Assembly: GCA_963744345.1 (NCBI GenBank)
Contig: CAVUTD010000017.1
Location: forward strand, 186,001-250,000
Direction: 5' to 3'
DNA from: DASTFP01 sp963744345
Lineage (GTDB): Bacteria > Verrucomicrobiota > Verrucomicrobiia > Chthoniobacterales > Terrimicrobiaceae
DNA length: 64,000 nt
A program made the position numbers and the translations under genes. Under the pieces are notes generated by a model. It worked only from the letters and a program-made list of their open reading frames with translations, was not told the DNA's origin and searched no databases. Shown one piece after another: positions 24,734 through 34,120 of this stretch (the stretch's first letter is position 1; each line of letters starts with the position of its first letter).

Positions 24734-27277
24734 ATGCCGTCGCCAAGTCCACGGATGAATGACTCTCTTCCGATCTACGATCTCGACGAGGAGATCATCG
24801 AAGTGCTCAAACAGAGCGGGCGTCTCATTTTGCAGGCTCCGACCGGGTCTGGGAAGTCCACTCAGGTCCCGCAGATTCTGCTTGATGGAGGAGCCTTGGA
24901 GACAGGGCGATGCGTCATCCTCCAGCCGAGGAGGCTGGCTACTCGCATGCTTGCCAAGCGTGTCGCTGAAGAGCGCGGTGTCGGACTGGGTGGTGAAGTC
25001 GGGTACCAAATCCGCCTCGATAACGTTTCCTCCTCGAAAACATGCATTCTTTTCGTGACCGAAGGTATTCTCCTGCGGCAGATGCTGGCGAATCCTCGTT
25101 TGGAAGGAGTTTCCACGCTGATTTTCGACGAGTTTCATGAGCGTCATCTTTACAGCGACATCAGCCTTGCCCGCGCCCTTGATCTCCAGGCAGCGCTCCG
25201 CCCGGACCTTAAGATCATTGTGATGTCGGCCACCATGGAAGCTGCGCAGCTTGAAGACCGCCTCGCTCCATGTCAGACGCTTTCATCAGCGGGTCGAATC
25301 TTCCCCGTGGAAATCGAATATCTCCGCCATGAGCCGCGCGATGAGTCCCCGTGGGAACTTGCTGCAGAGACCGTCGCAGAGAATTTGAAGAGAACCGAAG
25401 GAGATGCGCTCGTTTTCATGCCCGGTGCCTATGAGATCCAACGCACCATTCGTGATCTGGGCCAGCGTGTCCCCAGCGGGTATCTCATCCTTCCGCTTCA
25501 TGGCGAGCTCCCCGCCTCGGAGCAAGACAAGGCTGTCGCTCGAAGCCCGAAGCGCAAGATCATCGTTGCCACAAATGTGGCAGAAACCTCCCTGACAATC
25601 GATGGCATCACGATGGTCGTGGATGCAGGTCTTGCCCGTGTCGCACGCTACGATCCGCACCGCGGCATCAACACTCTCCTCATCGAAAAGATTAGCCGCG
25701 CCTCTGCTGATCAACGTTCCGGTCGCGCCGGCCGCACGGCTCCCGGACTTTGCCTCCGCCTCTGGACGCCGCGCGACCACGCTTTGCGCCCGTCGGCGGA
25801 ACTTCCCGAGGTCAAGCGCCTGGATTTGGCGGAAACCGTTCTCACCCTGAAGGCCGCCGGGGTGCGCGATCTCACGAGCTTTCGCTGGATCGACAAGCCC
25901 GAGGAGAAATCCCTCATTCGCGCCGAACAGCTGCTCATTGACCTTGGTGCGCTAGACTCTCACGCGAGGGAAATCACCTCGATCGGTCATCGTATGCTAC
26001 GCTTTCCAATCCACCCCCGCTATGCGCGAATGTTTCTCGCCGCAAAAAAGTTTCGCTGTATTCGCGCCGCAGCCCTCATCTCCGCCCTTACTCAGTCGCG
26101 AAATCTGCTCTTACGCGCGGAGCGCCGCGTCGAGGAAGAACGCGCGGAACTCTTCGGCGAAGGGATTTCGGACTTCCTCGTTCTTATCCGCGCCTTCTCT
26201 TATGCCGAGCGCCACGATTTCCGACTCGACGCCCTGCGTCCGCTCGCGGTCCATGCCGAAGCCGCCCGCCAGGTGAAAAAACTCTTCGAGCAATTTCTTG
26301 AAATCGCCCGTGGCGAAGAACTCGAGACGCACCGCGAAGCGGCGAAGGACGAAGACATCGCCCGGTGCATATTGGCCGGTTTCGCTGACCAAGTAGCTCG
26401 GCGGCGAAGTGGCGGCACGCTTGCCTGCGACATTGTTCATGGCCGCCGCGGTCAACTTGCGCGTTCCAGCGTTGCCCAAAACAGCCGGATGCTCGTGGCA
26501 GCCGAGATCACGGAAATCGAAGGGAGGGGTGGCGATGCTCAAGTTGTCCTTTCGCTCGCAACGCAGATTCAGGAAAGTTGGTTGCGCGAAATGTTCCCGG
26601 ACGATTTCGAAGAGCGCACGATGCATATTTTCGACAAGTCGCAGAATCGCGTGGTCGTCCGGCGCGAGAAGATCTTCCGCGATCTTGTCATCGACTCTCA
26701 AGATCGAGACGCGGAGCCCTCCCCTGAAGCAACTGCGTGCCTGACCAAGGCGGTGGCGGAGGGTATCCTGACCCTGAACAAATGGGACGATGCCGTCGAA
26801 CAATGGATCGCGCGAGTCAATCTTCTGGCCGAAGTTCTTCCCGAGCATCGAATTCCCAGGATCGGCGCTGCCGAGCGCGAGCAGATCGTTCAGCTCGCCT
26901 GCGAAGGCGCCACAAATTACCGCGAGATCAAGGAGCGGCCGATCTTCAACCTCGCTCGATCTCTCCTCACGCCCACCCACCAGCAACTCATTGACAAATA
27001 CGCCCCGGAACGCCTCGAACTGCCTGGTGGCCGCCGAGCCAAGATCACCTATGCGCAAAACTCCGCGCCTGTCCTCAGCGCGCGCATCCAAGATCTCTAC
27101 GATGTCACCGATGATCTTAGGATTGCCGGAGGACGCATAGCGCTAGTTATCCACGTTCTTGCGCCCAATCACCGACCTGTCCAGGTGACAAACAGCCTCC
27201 GAAGTTTCTGGACAGAGTCTTATCCGAAACTCAAACAACAACTTCAGCGCCAATACCCCAAGCACGAATGGCGATGA
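24734..27277 (+). CDS. hrpB: ATP-dependent helicase HrpB
   Basis: A DEAH-box superfamily 2 helicase of about 847 residues. It shows motif I APTGSGKSTQVP, motif II DEFHERH (a DEFH variant), SATM, the LVFMPGAYEIQRTI strand, TNVAETSLTI and QRSGRAGRTAPG. The long C-terminal region has HrpB-specific features (VAAEITEIEGRGGDAQV, EELERLELPGG-like APERLELPGGRRAKITY) and ends YPKHEWR, a shortened form of the usual YPKHPWPED tail. Its cellular RNA or RNP target is not established. ATG 24734 is chosen; ATG 24755 (MNDSLPIYDLDEEI) is equally possible, and the frame is open back to 24650. It is divergent from the exported-protein operon. Confidence 0.95.
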   Translation: MPSPSPRMNDSLPIYDLDEEIIEVLKQSGRLILQAPTGSGKSTQVPQILLDGGALETGRCVILQPRRLATRMLAKRVAEERGVGLGGEVGYQIRLDNVSSSKTCILFVTEGILLRQMLANPRLEGVSTLIFDEFHERHLYSDISLARALDLQAALRPDLKIIVMSATMEAAQLEDRLAPCQTLSSAGRIFPVEIEYLRHEPRDESPWELAAETVAENLKRTEGDALVFMPGAYEIQRTIRDLGQRVPSGYLILPLHGELPASEQDKAVARSPKRKIIVATNVAETSLTIDGITMVVDAGLARVARYDPHRGINTLLIEKISRASADQRSGRAGRTAPGLCLRLWTPRDHALRPSAELPEVKRLDLAETVLTLKAAGVRDLTSFRWIDKPEEKSLIRAEQLLIDLGALDSHAREITSIGHRMLRFPIHPRYARMFLAAKKFRCIRAAALISALTQSRNLLLRAERRVEEERAELFGEGISDFLVLIRAFSYAERHDFRLDALRPLAVHAEAARQVKKLFEQFLEIARGEELETHREAAKDEDIARCILAGFADQVARRRSGGTLACDIVHGRRGQLARSSVAQNSRMLVAAEITEIEGRGGDAQVVLSLATQIQESWLREMFPDDFEERTMHIFDKSQNRVVVRREKIFRDLVIDSQDRDAEPSPEATACLTKAVAEGILTLNKWDDAVEQWIARVNLLAEVLPEHRIPRIGAAEREQIVQLACEGATNYREIKERPIFNLARSLLTPTHQQLIDKYAPERLELPGGRRAKITYAQNSAPVLSARIQDLYDVTDDLRIAGGRIALVIHVLAPNHRPVQVTNSLRSFWTESYPKLKQQLQRQYPKHEWR

Positions 27278-27347
27278 GTTTTCTGCTGGCTGAGGACAAG
27301 CCTTCTCTGAACGGCGAAGAATACCGGTGATACGCTGCCGGCCCTAT

Positions 27348-28193
27348 TCACGACTGTTGCGACTCGCTTCCAAAGCCTTGCGTGTCCAACAATCGATCCA
27401 GATGATCGAGCAAACGGCTGATTCGGATCGGAAGGCTGGAAACACTCTCCTCTGTCATCAGCAAGATTGACGCGATGTCTGTTGCCATTTCCGCGGGAAG
27501 GAACTCGCAGTTTGCCACCGCGAACTCAACGAGACGTTTCTCTCCGGGGTGCAGGAGGCGATTTACGGCGAAAATGATATCAAAATAACTGGCAAAGAAA
27601 GCCGTCAGTCGATGATTGATGCTGACCAGGTCCCGCCTCTTAACGGCCTTGGAGAGTTGGTTTTCATAAGCTGGGATGATGCCGCGGAGAACTGGACGAT
27701 TTAGCGCGACAATATTTTGCCGCAAGGTCTCCGGATATTCGACTTTGCATTTCTCTTGAAGTCTGGCGAGCCAGGCGTGCGGATCGGAAAACACGATGGA
27801 TTTGGAGAGGGTATGCCAAAAGCAGGTTGTATAGCCCAGGCTGGCTTGATGACTTTCGACGACGCGAGCGATTTGGTCTTCCATCCAACCTGCTTCAAAG
27901 TAGACAATGTCGATTTCAATACCGCTCGCTGCATTTACCCATTCGTCGCTTTGACCCCAGTAGTTGAGGGCGAGACTGGATTGGCTGGCCCCGCCGGTTT
28001 GCTCGACGATAGACTGCCGGGCTTCGAGCGGGATTTCACCTCGTGTGTAAACATAGAGGTCGATGTCTGACTCGCTGTCGAACCTTCGGCTTCCACTGCC
28101 AAGGGATCCCGCAACCGCAACTGCTTCAACCGAGGGCAGTCGGGTGAATAGGTCAGCGATCCTTTGGGTGAGGTGAAGATGCTTCGGCTGCAC
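27348..28193 (-). CDS. Nucleotidyltransferase-fold protein
   Basis: A 281-residue protein with an N-terminal pol-beta-type nucleotidyltransferase signature: AGSLGSGSRRFDSESDIDLYVY (29 onward) with GS and the metal-binding Asp43 and Asp45. A third acidic residue is likely in EIDIVYFE near 92-99. The rest is helical, with a conserved-looking LNRPVLRGIIPAYENQLSKAVKRRD segment, as in DUF4037-like proteins. Such enzymes move a nucleotide onto a small molecule, RNA or protein; the substrate is unknown. It could be an antibiotic-type adenylyltransferase or a MenT-like toxin, but nothing next to it supports a toxin role. Confidence 0.8.
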   Translation of the reverse strand: MQPKHLHLTQRIADLFTRLPSVEAVAVAGSLGSGSRRFDSESDIDLYVYTRGEIPLEARQSIVEQTGGASQSSLALNYWGQSDEWVNAASGIEIDIVYFEAGWMEDQIARVVESHQASLGYTTCFWHTLSKSIVFSDPHAWLARLQEKCKVEYPETLRQNIVALNRPVLRGIIPAYENQLSKAVKRRDLVSINHRLTAFFASYFDIIFAVNRLLHPGEKRLVEFAVANCEFLPAEMATDIASILLMTEESVSSLPIRISRLLDHLDRLLDTQGFGSESQQS

Positions 28194-28335
28194 GGGACGT
28201 CAGAGCTCTCTATAAGTTAAGTTAGTGAGCTTCTTCAGCGATTTTCTCGAGCAAGTGGGAGAGACGACCATGGCTAAGTAAACGGACTTGCTCGTGGCAC
28301 ATCGCCGCCAGCTTAGCATCATTTCTAAGTCTTAG

Positions 28336-29217
28336 CTAATAGCGCGGAGCTCTCACTGTTCCAGCTTCCTTCTCATCTCGGCGATGCTGAACAATCCGAT
28401 CGGCGATCTCCCGGATCATTTCCTCGATCAGCAATCGAAGATGGCTTCCACGACGAAAATCGGAAGGCGCAATGTTTCTCACCCGATCGGCGTGAGTGCT
28501 CAGTTGATAGCATTTCTTAAAGCTAAGACGCGTCGGATCGTCCGGATCATAGACGGCCACGGCGTGACCGCCGTAGCGCCGCATCACCGTAAAGCAAGGA
28601 ACATCTGTCGGGCCATCGCCAACATAAACCATGTTCGGGAAGGGAATGGGGCGGAGATCTGGCGCCATGTGATCGTTCACATCCTGACTCATATCCAGCA
28701 TGCCCTTGTTAATCCGAAACAGAAATTGCGTCTTCTGAGTATGACTAATCACCCGACGCGGAAAAGTAATGCGTCCCTGCGAGTCCTCGGCAAACTCACA
28801 TCCAAAGATTGCCCGCACATAGGGAGCCAGCCGGCTGCCGTCAATAAGTGCTTTGAGGCCGGAAGAGACAATATAATGCTCGACAGTGATCCCATAGCTC
28901 ATGTGCTCCGCGGAAAGAAGATCCTCCTTGAACTGCTCAAACATTTCCGGAAGCCCCTTGTAGAACGTGAGGCGTCCCCCGAGTTCCCGGAACTCGGCAT
29001 TGGTCGGTCGATCCATTTCCAAAGAATCGAGCAGAACCTTCATGTAGGCGAGCTCGTTGTCGTATCCCTGCTCCTTGACCAGCTCAGCGCACCGCGCCCA
29101 GAAAGCTTCCGCTCTGATACCAAAAGCGGGAAAGATGGCTTCCTCCTGCATGTAGATCGGCGAAAGCGTCAGATCGTAATCGTAGACTATGGCGATCGTA
29201 TTCTGCGGGACAGACAT
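28336..29217 (-). CDS. HAD superfamily phosphatase
   Basis: A 293-residue haloacid-dehalogenase-fold protein. Motif I is VYDYDLTLSP with nucleophile Asp13 and acid Asp15. A Ser of motif II is probably in HYIVSSGLKALIDGS, and motif IV is VYVGDGPTDVPCF. A large cap region between motifs I and II (about 20-115) makes it a C1-type HAD. It should be a soluble phosphatase, with a substrate that cannot be read off. It is divergent from the nitroreductase-like gene across a 175-base gap. A 457-codon open frame on the opposite strand is an antisense shadow. Confidence 0.85.
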   Translation of the reverse strand: MSVPQNTIAIVYDYDLTLSPIYMQEEAIFPAFGIRAEAFWARCAELVKEQGYDNELAYMKVLLDSLEMDRPTNAEFRELGGRLTFYKGLPEMFEQFKEDLLSAEHMSYGITVEHYIVSSGLKALIDGSRLAPYVRAIFGCEFAEDSQGRITFPRRVISHTQKTQFLFRINKGMLDMSQDVNDHMAPDLRPIPFPNMVYVGDGPTDVPCFTVMRRYGGHAVAVYDPDDPTRLSFKKCYQLSTHADRVRNIAPSDFRRGSHLRLLIEEMIREIADRIVQHRRDEKEAGTVRAPRY

Positions 29218-29392
29218 CGCTCTTCCGCTAGCAGATTCTTCTGCTCTTCGCTACATGACCTTTCTGGAAATTCGCGGACGAAAACGCTCAGGGTTCAACG
29301 CTCCCGCCGTCGAGACATTCGACCTGGCGTTGCCCGGAGCAAGACAGCCGGTTTTGACTGGCTTTGGCGAAGCATGTTAGTCTCAAGCAAAT

Positions 29393-30688
29393 ATGGATCA
29401 TTCAAATCTTCCACCCGGCTTCGCAGACATGCTCAACTTTCCACTGGCGGGAGCCCTGCTGGGTCGGCGAGCCCGGCGCTTCTTCATGGGAGCAGAAATT
29501 CCCGACGGCGTGCTGGCCTACAAATCACGGCACGATCCTGTTCCACTCTCCGAGCTCGAAAAGCTCCTCGTTGTCACAGCCTGCGGAGGGAACACCGGTT
29601 GGCATCATATGATTTTCCGGGCCCAGATCTATGCGCCACACCTCTCGAACTACGCGGGCGCCGCTGGGGGACGAACCTTCCCCTCGGCGGCAGGCTTTCA
29701 TACCAGCAAGACCTTCTTCACGGACGACGAGGGCGTCTATCTACTCGACAATCGTGACCTGGCGGCGAGCTCGGACAGAGAGGCCGATGGATCACTCGAT
29801 TTGGACGCGGTGATCGCGCAAGTGCGCAAGAATATTCGAAAGCTCCAGGACGGACGCTTGGGTGTGCCCCAACAGGTGCCGTATATGGAGGCGCACAACA
29901 CCTGGGCGGTCAACGGCCCGGGAACACTCCTGGTCATTCCCGTTGCCGATCTGGCACAGCACGTCTTGCTTGCTCTTTGTTACTTCCTTCAAAACGGAGC
30001 TGTCGTGCGAGACGACATCAATAGTCGCACCATTCCGGGTATCGAGAAATTCCAGCACATCGTCAACGTTGAGAATACCTGGCCTCTGACTTTCGTTGAG
30101 CAGTGGTCGCTGACCGAAGTGACAGCTGAACTCGCCACGAGCTGTTATGCAGGGGCACTTCTTCTTCAAGCCATGGGGCTTGGCGGATGGATGTTCAACG
30201 GAATCGATCCCTTCAGCGTGCTCGGAGCCAGCGGGACGCCCGAAGTTCCCGGCTTGCGGTTTCGATTCGACAGCAACAGTCGGTGGCCTTATCCGAATCC
30301 CACAGGACTCGATGGTGTCATGGAAGGGTTCTGCCCCCCCCATTTTTCCGATATGCGCGCGGCCGTTGATGCGCTCTGCGAGCGTAAGTTTGGAAAAGGG
30401 GGTCCATTCCATGCCGATACGCCCGGCCCATGGAAAGACACGGCCACTATCCGTACGGCCGCTCAGGTGCACAGCGAAGACTTCCGTGAATGTGTGGCGC
30501 TGCAGGCACAGTATATCTTTGACACGTTCGGCAAGTTTCCAGGAACCGTCCCTTCAATGGTTTGCACCATTTACCTCCAGGCTCACCATCTTGATTTGGA
30601 GTTCTACGATCGCTTCTTCAAACCAGGAGCCTACCTGCCCACGCATGCCAACCACTTTGAGCGGTGGCATGGGAACAAGGCGGTTTAG
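29393..30688 (+). CDS. Large nitroreductase/SagB-like protein of unknown function
   Basis: A 431-residue soluble protein without a signal peptide. Its middle has features of flavin nitroreductases of the SagB/thiazoline-oxidase branch: PLSELEKLLVVTACGG, then GGRTFPSAAGFHTSKTFF with DDEGVYLLDNRDL (compare R-T-x-PSAG...GVYxYD), and later SCYAGALLLQAMGLGGWMF (compare the AxxxGLGG helix). The spacing is longer than in ordinary nitroreductases and the C-terminal 150 residues (FCPPHFSDMRAAVDALCERK, QAHHLDLEFYDRFF) have no clear counterpart. The family call is tentative. It may reduce or oxidise a small molecule with FMN. It is divergent from the HAD gene and appears monocistronic. Confidence 0.6.
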   Translation: MDHSNLPPGFADMLNFPLAGALLGRRARRFFMGAEIPDGVLAYKSRHDPVPLSELEKLLVVTACGGNTGWHHMIFRAQIYAPHLSNYAGAAGGRTFPSAAGFHTSKTFFTDDEGVYLLDNRDLAASSDREADGSLDLDAVIAQVRKNIRKLQDGRLGVPQQVPYMEAHNTWAVNGPGTLLVIPVADLAQHVLLALCYFLQNGAVVRDDINSRTIPGIEKFQHIVNVENTWPLTFVEQWSLTEVTAELATSCYAGALLLQAMGLGGWMFNGIDPFSVLGASGTPEVPGLRFRFDSNSRWPYPNPTGLDGVMEGFCPPHFSDMRAAVDALCERKFGKGGPFHADTPGPWKDTATIRTAAQVHSEDFRECVALQAQYIFDTFGKFPGTVPSMVCTIYLQAHHLDLEFYDRFFKPGAYLPTHANHFERWHGNKAV

Positions 30689-30802
30689 ACTTGGCTCAGC
30701 ACCGAGAATCTTGGCGGCGATTACGCGAGTGGAACGGATTCGAGTGTACGATTATCCGCCAAATCGGTGTAATCCGCGGTCGTCGCGCTTACGCCGGAGT
30801 TG

Positions 30803-31819
30803 TCACGTCGTGAGGACGACCTTGCCGATATTTTTGCGATCTTCCAGGTAGGCATGCGCCTCGCCAGCTTGTGCGAGAGGAAAACTCCTGTCGACATGCG
30901 GGCGTACCCAGCCCTCCGCGACGCCGCTCAACAAGATGTCCATCCAACCGGCAATCATTCCAGGCTCATGCCACATGTGCCCGAGATTCACGCCAAAGAC
31001 AGATTTGTTCGAGTTCATCAACGGAAGGGGATGAAAGAAAGGCATCCCGAGCGCCGCGGGCAGCAAGCGCAAGGGTCCGACCAACCTGGAGGTCGTGGCG
31101 ACCGAGATCCCGAACATTCCGAGTCGTCCCGTAGAACGCAGAGCCTTGTAGCTCTTCTTCCAGTGATTGCCGCCAAGCGGGTCAGTTATTAGTGACACGC
31201 CTTTCCCTTTTGTAAGCCGTTTGACTTCGATCGCCCAGTCCATGGCGCGGTAATCAAGAGCTTCGTTGACTCCGCGTTGCTTCAGGAAGGCGTGCTTGCC
31301 GCTGCTGGCCGTTCCGTAAATGGTGGCGCCCATGTGGCGCGCAATGTCGATTGCAGCGAGCCCAACGCCGCCTCCGGCATTGTGAATGAGCACGGTATCC
31401 TCGCGCTTTAGCGATCCCATGATCACCAGAAGTTGCCAGGCTGTCAGGTAATTCACCGGGATGGCCGCAGCCTGTTCATGCGAGAGCGAGGCTGGTTTGA
31501 GGAAGACCTGTTTTTCTGGCGTAAGGACCACGTCTGAATAGCCGCCGAAACGCGTCAGAGCAAAAACCTCCGCGCCCATCCACGATTGATCAACTCCGGA
31601 GCCAACCGCATCGACTATACCCGAAACCTCGTAGCCAATGACGCACGGAATCTTCGGAGCGTCCGGATAAAGGCCGCGTCGCGCCAGGATGTCGGCAAAG
31701 TTAACGCCGCTGGCTCGGACACGAATTCGCAGCTGGTTTTCGCCGGGCTGCGGGTCGCGTGATTCGCGCAGCTGCAGTTTCTCCGGCCCACCTTGACCAA
31801 CGATGAAAACCTGTCTCAT
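30803..31819 (-). CDS. Zinc-independent medium-chain dehydrogenase, quinone oxidoreductase-like
   Basis: A 338-residue MDR-superfamily protein. The GroES-like domain (about 1-120) carries IRVRASGVNFADILARRGLYP and PCVIGYEVSGIV. The Rossmann domain has the AGGGVGLAAIDIARHMGA dinucleotide motif near 148. Catalytic and structural zinc cysteines are absent, as in quinone reductases and VAT-1-like proteins, so NADPH-dependent reduction of a quinone or enone is expected. It lies 90 bases downstream of the RES toxin gene on the same strand and converges on the nitroreductase-like gene. Confidence 0.9.
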   Translation of the reverse strand: MRQVFIVGQGGPEKLQLRESRDPQPGENQLRIRVRASGVNFADILARRGLYPDAPKIPCVIGYEVSGIVDAVGSGVDQSWMGAEVFALTRFGGYSDVVLTPEKQVFLKPASLSHEQAAAIPVNYLTAWQLLVIMGSLKREDTVLIHNAGGGVGLAAIDIARHMGATIYGTASSGKHAFLKQRGVNEALDYRAMDWAIEVKRLTKGKGVSLITDPLGGNHWKKSYKALRSTGRLGMFGISVATTSRLVGPLRLLPAALGMPFFHPLPLMNSNKSVFGVNLGHMWHEPGMIAGWMDILLSGVAEGWVRPHVDRSFPLAQAGEAHAYLEDRKNIGKVVLTT

Positions 31820-31910
31820 AGGGATCGGCTCCTGAGCTTGGCTCCTCGTTGAAAATTGGGCAAGCTCCTCGCGCTCTTAGGACCAGGAGTCATGCCGCAG
31901 ATCTTCGTCA

Positions 31911-32504
31911 TCACAGGAGCGCAAAATGATACTGCTCGAGGAGTGCTGCCAGCAGAGCTGTGTTCGAACTTTCCGTCAGACTTCCCAGCGATTTTTCTTG
32001 CCAAATGACTCCGCGATCGAAGATCGCAACGGACATGCGGCTGGGATCGTGGCGCGACCGAAAGAGAATACCGTCACTTCGCGCCGGATGTTCCCAGACC
32101 GCCCTGGACCAGCGTTGAGCTATCTCGTGGTCAGCTGTCGCGAGCCGGTTGTCCGCTCCCAGCGCTGCCAAGCCAGGACCCGTAATGTCCATCAAACTTA
32201 AGAGGCGGCCCGAGGTAAGGACAGTCAGGCAGCGCGCTCGCAACTCGGCTTCGGTCACGGCATTAACTCCCATCCGCTGGCCGTGGGTCTCGATGAAAGC
32301 CGCATACTCGTCCAAGCCCGCGTACAAGACTCCGAATTTCTGCTGCCAATCATCAAAACGGTTGCACCCTGTGCAGCCGTAAAAGACGGCGCCATGTTGT
32401 TTTTGATGGATTCGAAAGAAAGGACCTCCCTCAGGGCGGATGGGTAGTTCGCGTTGGAGGAAATCCTCTGGTGGTTTTGGGTGCGGACCTGGTCTTCCCG
32501 CCAT
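31911..32504 (-). CDS. RES domain toxin of a type II toxin-antitoxin pair
   Basis: A 197-residue protein with a RES domain: FFRIHQ (Arg31), FGVLYAG (Tyr61), AAFIETHG (Glu72) and a later DGILFRSRHDPSRMSVAIFD. RES toxins are NAD-degrading or ADP-ribosylating and are named for these conserved Arg, Glu and Ser residues. The start codon overlaps the antitoxin stop (TAATG), so it is coupled to the upstream antitoxin. The layout, antitoxin first, is the usual one. The length is near the family norm. The domain is recognised from motifs by eye. Confidence 0.85.
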   Translation of the reverse strand: MAGRPGPHPKPPEDFLQRELPIRPEGGPFFRIHQKQHGAVFYGCTGCNRFDDWQQKFGVLYAGLDEYAAFIETHGQRMGVNAVTEAELRARCLTVLTSGRLLSLMDITGPGLAALGADNRLATADHEIAQRWSRAVWEHPARSDGILFRSRHDPSRMSVAIFDRGVIWQEKSLGSLTESSNTALLAALLEQYHFALL

Positions 32505-33103
32505 TACGAGGCGCCGTGTTCACCGAGTGCGCATGCCGCCGCTCGCACGCTCGAGATCTCGCCTTTTCTCAAGAGCTCCAAGGGCGTCCTGTCGTTCAGC
32601 CGAGAATTTGGCTGCAGCATGAATTGAATTTGCATCCAGGAGTCGTGTTCCTTCAAGTCCGACAAGACCTCTTCAAGGCCCTCCAGCGTTCCGCTACCGG
32701 TGACCTGCCAGCCGGGATAGATATAGCCATGTCGACCAACGTCCAGTCCGATGAGGCGATTGGCTCTGCGCCGTTTGTCGACGGCTTGACGGCTCAAGTG
32801 CAAGAGCTCTGCCATTTGCTCGGAAGAAAAGGAGCCGCCCTCAGCTTCAAGGAGTCTCTTTCGAGCTTCGATGCCTCGGACCCGCGCCGAAGCCAAAGGG
32901 TCATCAGATTGGATGGTCGTCAGCGTTTCCGGGAGCTGCAGAATCCGCAGCATTACTTCGCCATCTGATGGCGCTTCAAGTACCTGCGCGAGCTGACGAG
33001 TATCCGCTGCTCTCAAGAGCCTTAGCGCCCCATGAGCCAAACGCTTGCAAACGGCGTCAATTAACGCCTGGTGTCCTCTTCGATACGGCTTTCTCACCCC
33101 CAC
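32504..33103 (-). CDS. Xre/MbcA/ParS-type (DUF2384-like) antitoxin of the RES toxin
   Basis: A 199-residue protein with a helix-turn-helix in the middle (SSEQMAELLHLSRQAVDKRR, about 92-111) and a C-terminal toxin-binding domain of the DUF2384 kind (LNDRTPLELLRKGEISSVRA). It should neutralise the RES protein and repress its own promoter. The best in-frame starts are GTG 33103 or GTG 33097, since an in-frame stop lies just upstream. An ATG at 33137 opens a lysine-rich frame (MVKRKPKTQS) that would join this protein if one G were removed from the five-G run near 33098-33102, so a one-base error or shift is possible. The TAATG junction couples it to the toxin. Confidence 0.82.
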   Translation of the reverse strand: MGVRKPYRRGHQALIDAVCKRLAHGALRLLRAADTRQLAQVLEAPSDGEVMLRILQLPETLTTIQSDDPLASARVRGIEARKRLLEAEGGSFSSEQMAELLHLSRQAVDKRRRANRLIGLDVGRHGYIYPGWQVTGSGTLEGLEEVLSDLKEHDSWMQIQFMLQPNSRLNDRTPLELLRKGEISSVRAAACALGEHGAS

Positions 33104-33193
33104 GATTGCTTTGAGTCTTTGGTTTACGTTTTACCATAATGCAACGCGTGGTAGTCCGTCAACTTAGGCAAGTTGCTCGGACCGCAGGCGTTT

Positions 33194-34120
33194 TCATACC
33201 AGCGCTCCACCGCAGGAGGAGCCGTGTCCAGCGGTGCAGCCGTAGCAGTGATTTCCGACTGCGATGGTTCTTCCCTGCAATTGTTTGGGATCGACGTCCC
33301 AAAGATAAAGAGGCTTCCCCCCGTTCCACTGCATACCGAGTTGTTGGTTAAAGTCGCAGTCGTAGAGTTCGCCGCGCCATCCCACGCTTAGGGTATTGCG
33401 GCACATGAGCCCAGCGACAGACGCGGGGTTGAACGTGCTGATGAGCAGCTGCAAGTGGACGTCCAACTTTCCGTTATGTCGCAGCCAAGAGGCAAAGCGA
33501 CCGATGGGCATGTTTGTGATGGTGTAGAGACGGTCGAAATCAATGTCGAAATGCCTCTTCAGTTCGCGCTTATAGTCGGCTTCAAGCTCTGCCTCGTCCG
33601 GAGGAAGAAACGCTCCATTGGGATTGTAAACCAGATCCAGGCCGAGATCCGACCGGCGTCCGTAGCCAATCCTGTTAAGAAGCTGAAGCGCACCAACGCT
33701 TGCGTCAAACACGCCCTCGCCGCGCTGGGCATTGACGTTGGCGGGTTCATAGCATGGCATCGAGGCCACAATTTTCACGCGATGTGCACCAAGAAAATCG
33801 CCCAGCCATTCGTAGCCATCTTCGAGGAGGATCGTCAGATTACATCGATCGATGATGGTTTCGACGTGCGGGATTTTTCGGATGCGTCCGACCACGTAGC
33901 GAAAATCCGGAATCATCTCCGGCGCTCCCCCGGTGAGATCGACCGTGGGGACATCTGCCCTTGCCAGCCAATCGAGAACGCGGTCAATGGTCTCGCGACT
34001 CATGATTTCTTTGCGCTTCGGCCCTGCGTTGACGTGGCAATGGATGCAGGTCAAGTTGCAGAGCTTGCCGAGGTTAAGTTGCAGAATTTCCGTCCGCTCG
34101 CGCCGAAGAGACAGACCCAT
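33194..34120 (-). CDS. arsS: Radical SAM protein, ArsS family (arsenosugar biosynthesis)
   Basis: A 308-residue radical SAM enzyme. The 4Fe-4S motif is C21-x3-C25-x2-C28 in the GKLCNLTCIHCHVNAGP context typical of ArsS, followed by VDLTGGAPEM. The C-terminal domain has extra cysteines (MCRNTLSVGWRGELYDCDFNQ, then NHCYGCTAGHGSSCGG), as in this family. ArsS moves the 5'-deoxyadenosyl group of SAM onto dimethylarsenite, giving 5'-deoxy-5'-dimethylarsinoyl-adenosine, the arsenosugar precursor. Only the ATG at 34120 is a plausible start. It is divergent from a TIGR04283 glycosyltransferase and upstream of the RES/Xre pair. No arsM is visible in the window. Confidence 0.9.
   Translation of the reverse strand: MGLSLRRERTEILQLNLGKLCNLTCIHCHVNAGPKRKEIMSRETIDRVLDWLARADVPTVDLTGGAPEMIPDFRYVVGRIRKIPHVETIIDRCNLTILLEDGYEWLGDFLGAHRVKIVASMPCYEPANVNAQRGEGVFDASVGALQLLNRIGYGRRSDLGLDLVYNPNGAFLPPDEAELEADYKRELKRHFDIDFDRLYTITNMPIGRFASWLRHNGKLDVHLQLLISTFNPASVAGLMCRNTLSVGWRGELYDCDFNQQLGMQWNGGKPLYLWDVDPKQLQGRTIAVGNHCYGCTAGHGSSCGGALV

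Noticed and set aside
26111..27091. 326-codon minus-strand frame over hrpB
   Set aside because: It is opposite the clearly conserved helicase C-terminal region and has no recognisable motif.
28384..29757. 457-codon open frame on the plus strand opposite the HAD gene
   Set aside because: It is antisense to a well-supported HAD phosphatase and then runs into the next gene in another frame. The translation is low-complexity and matches no family.
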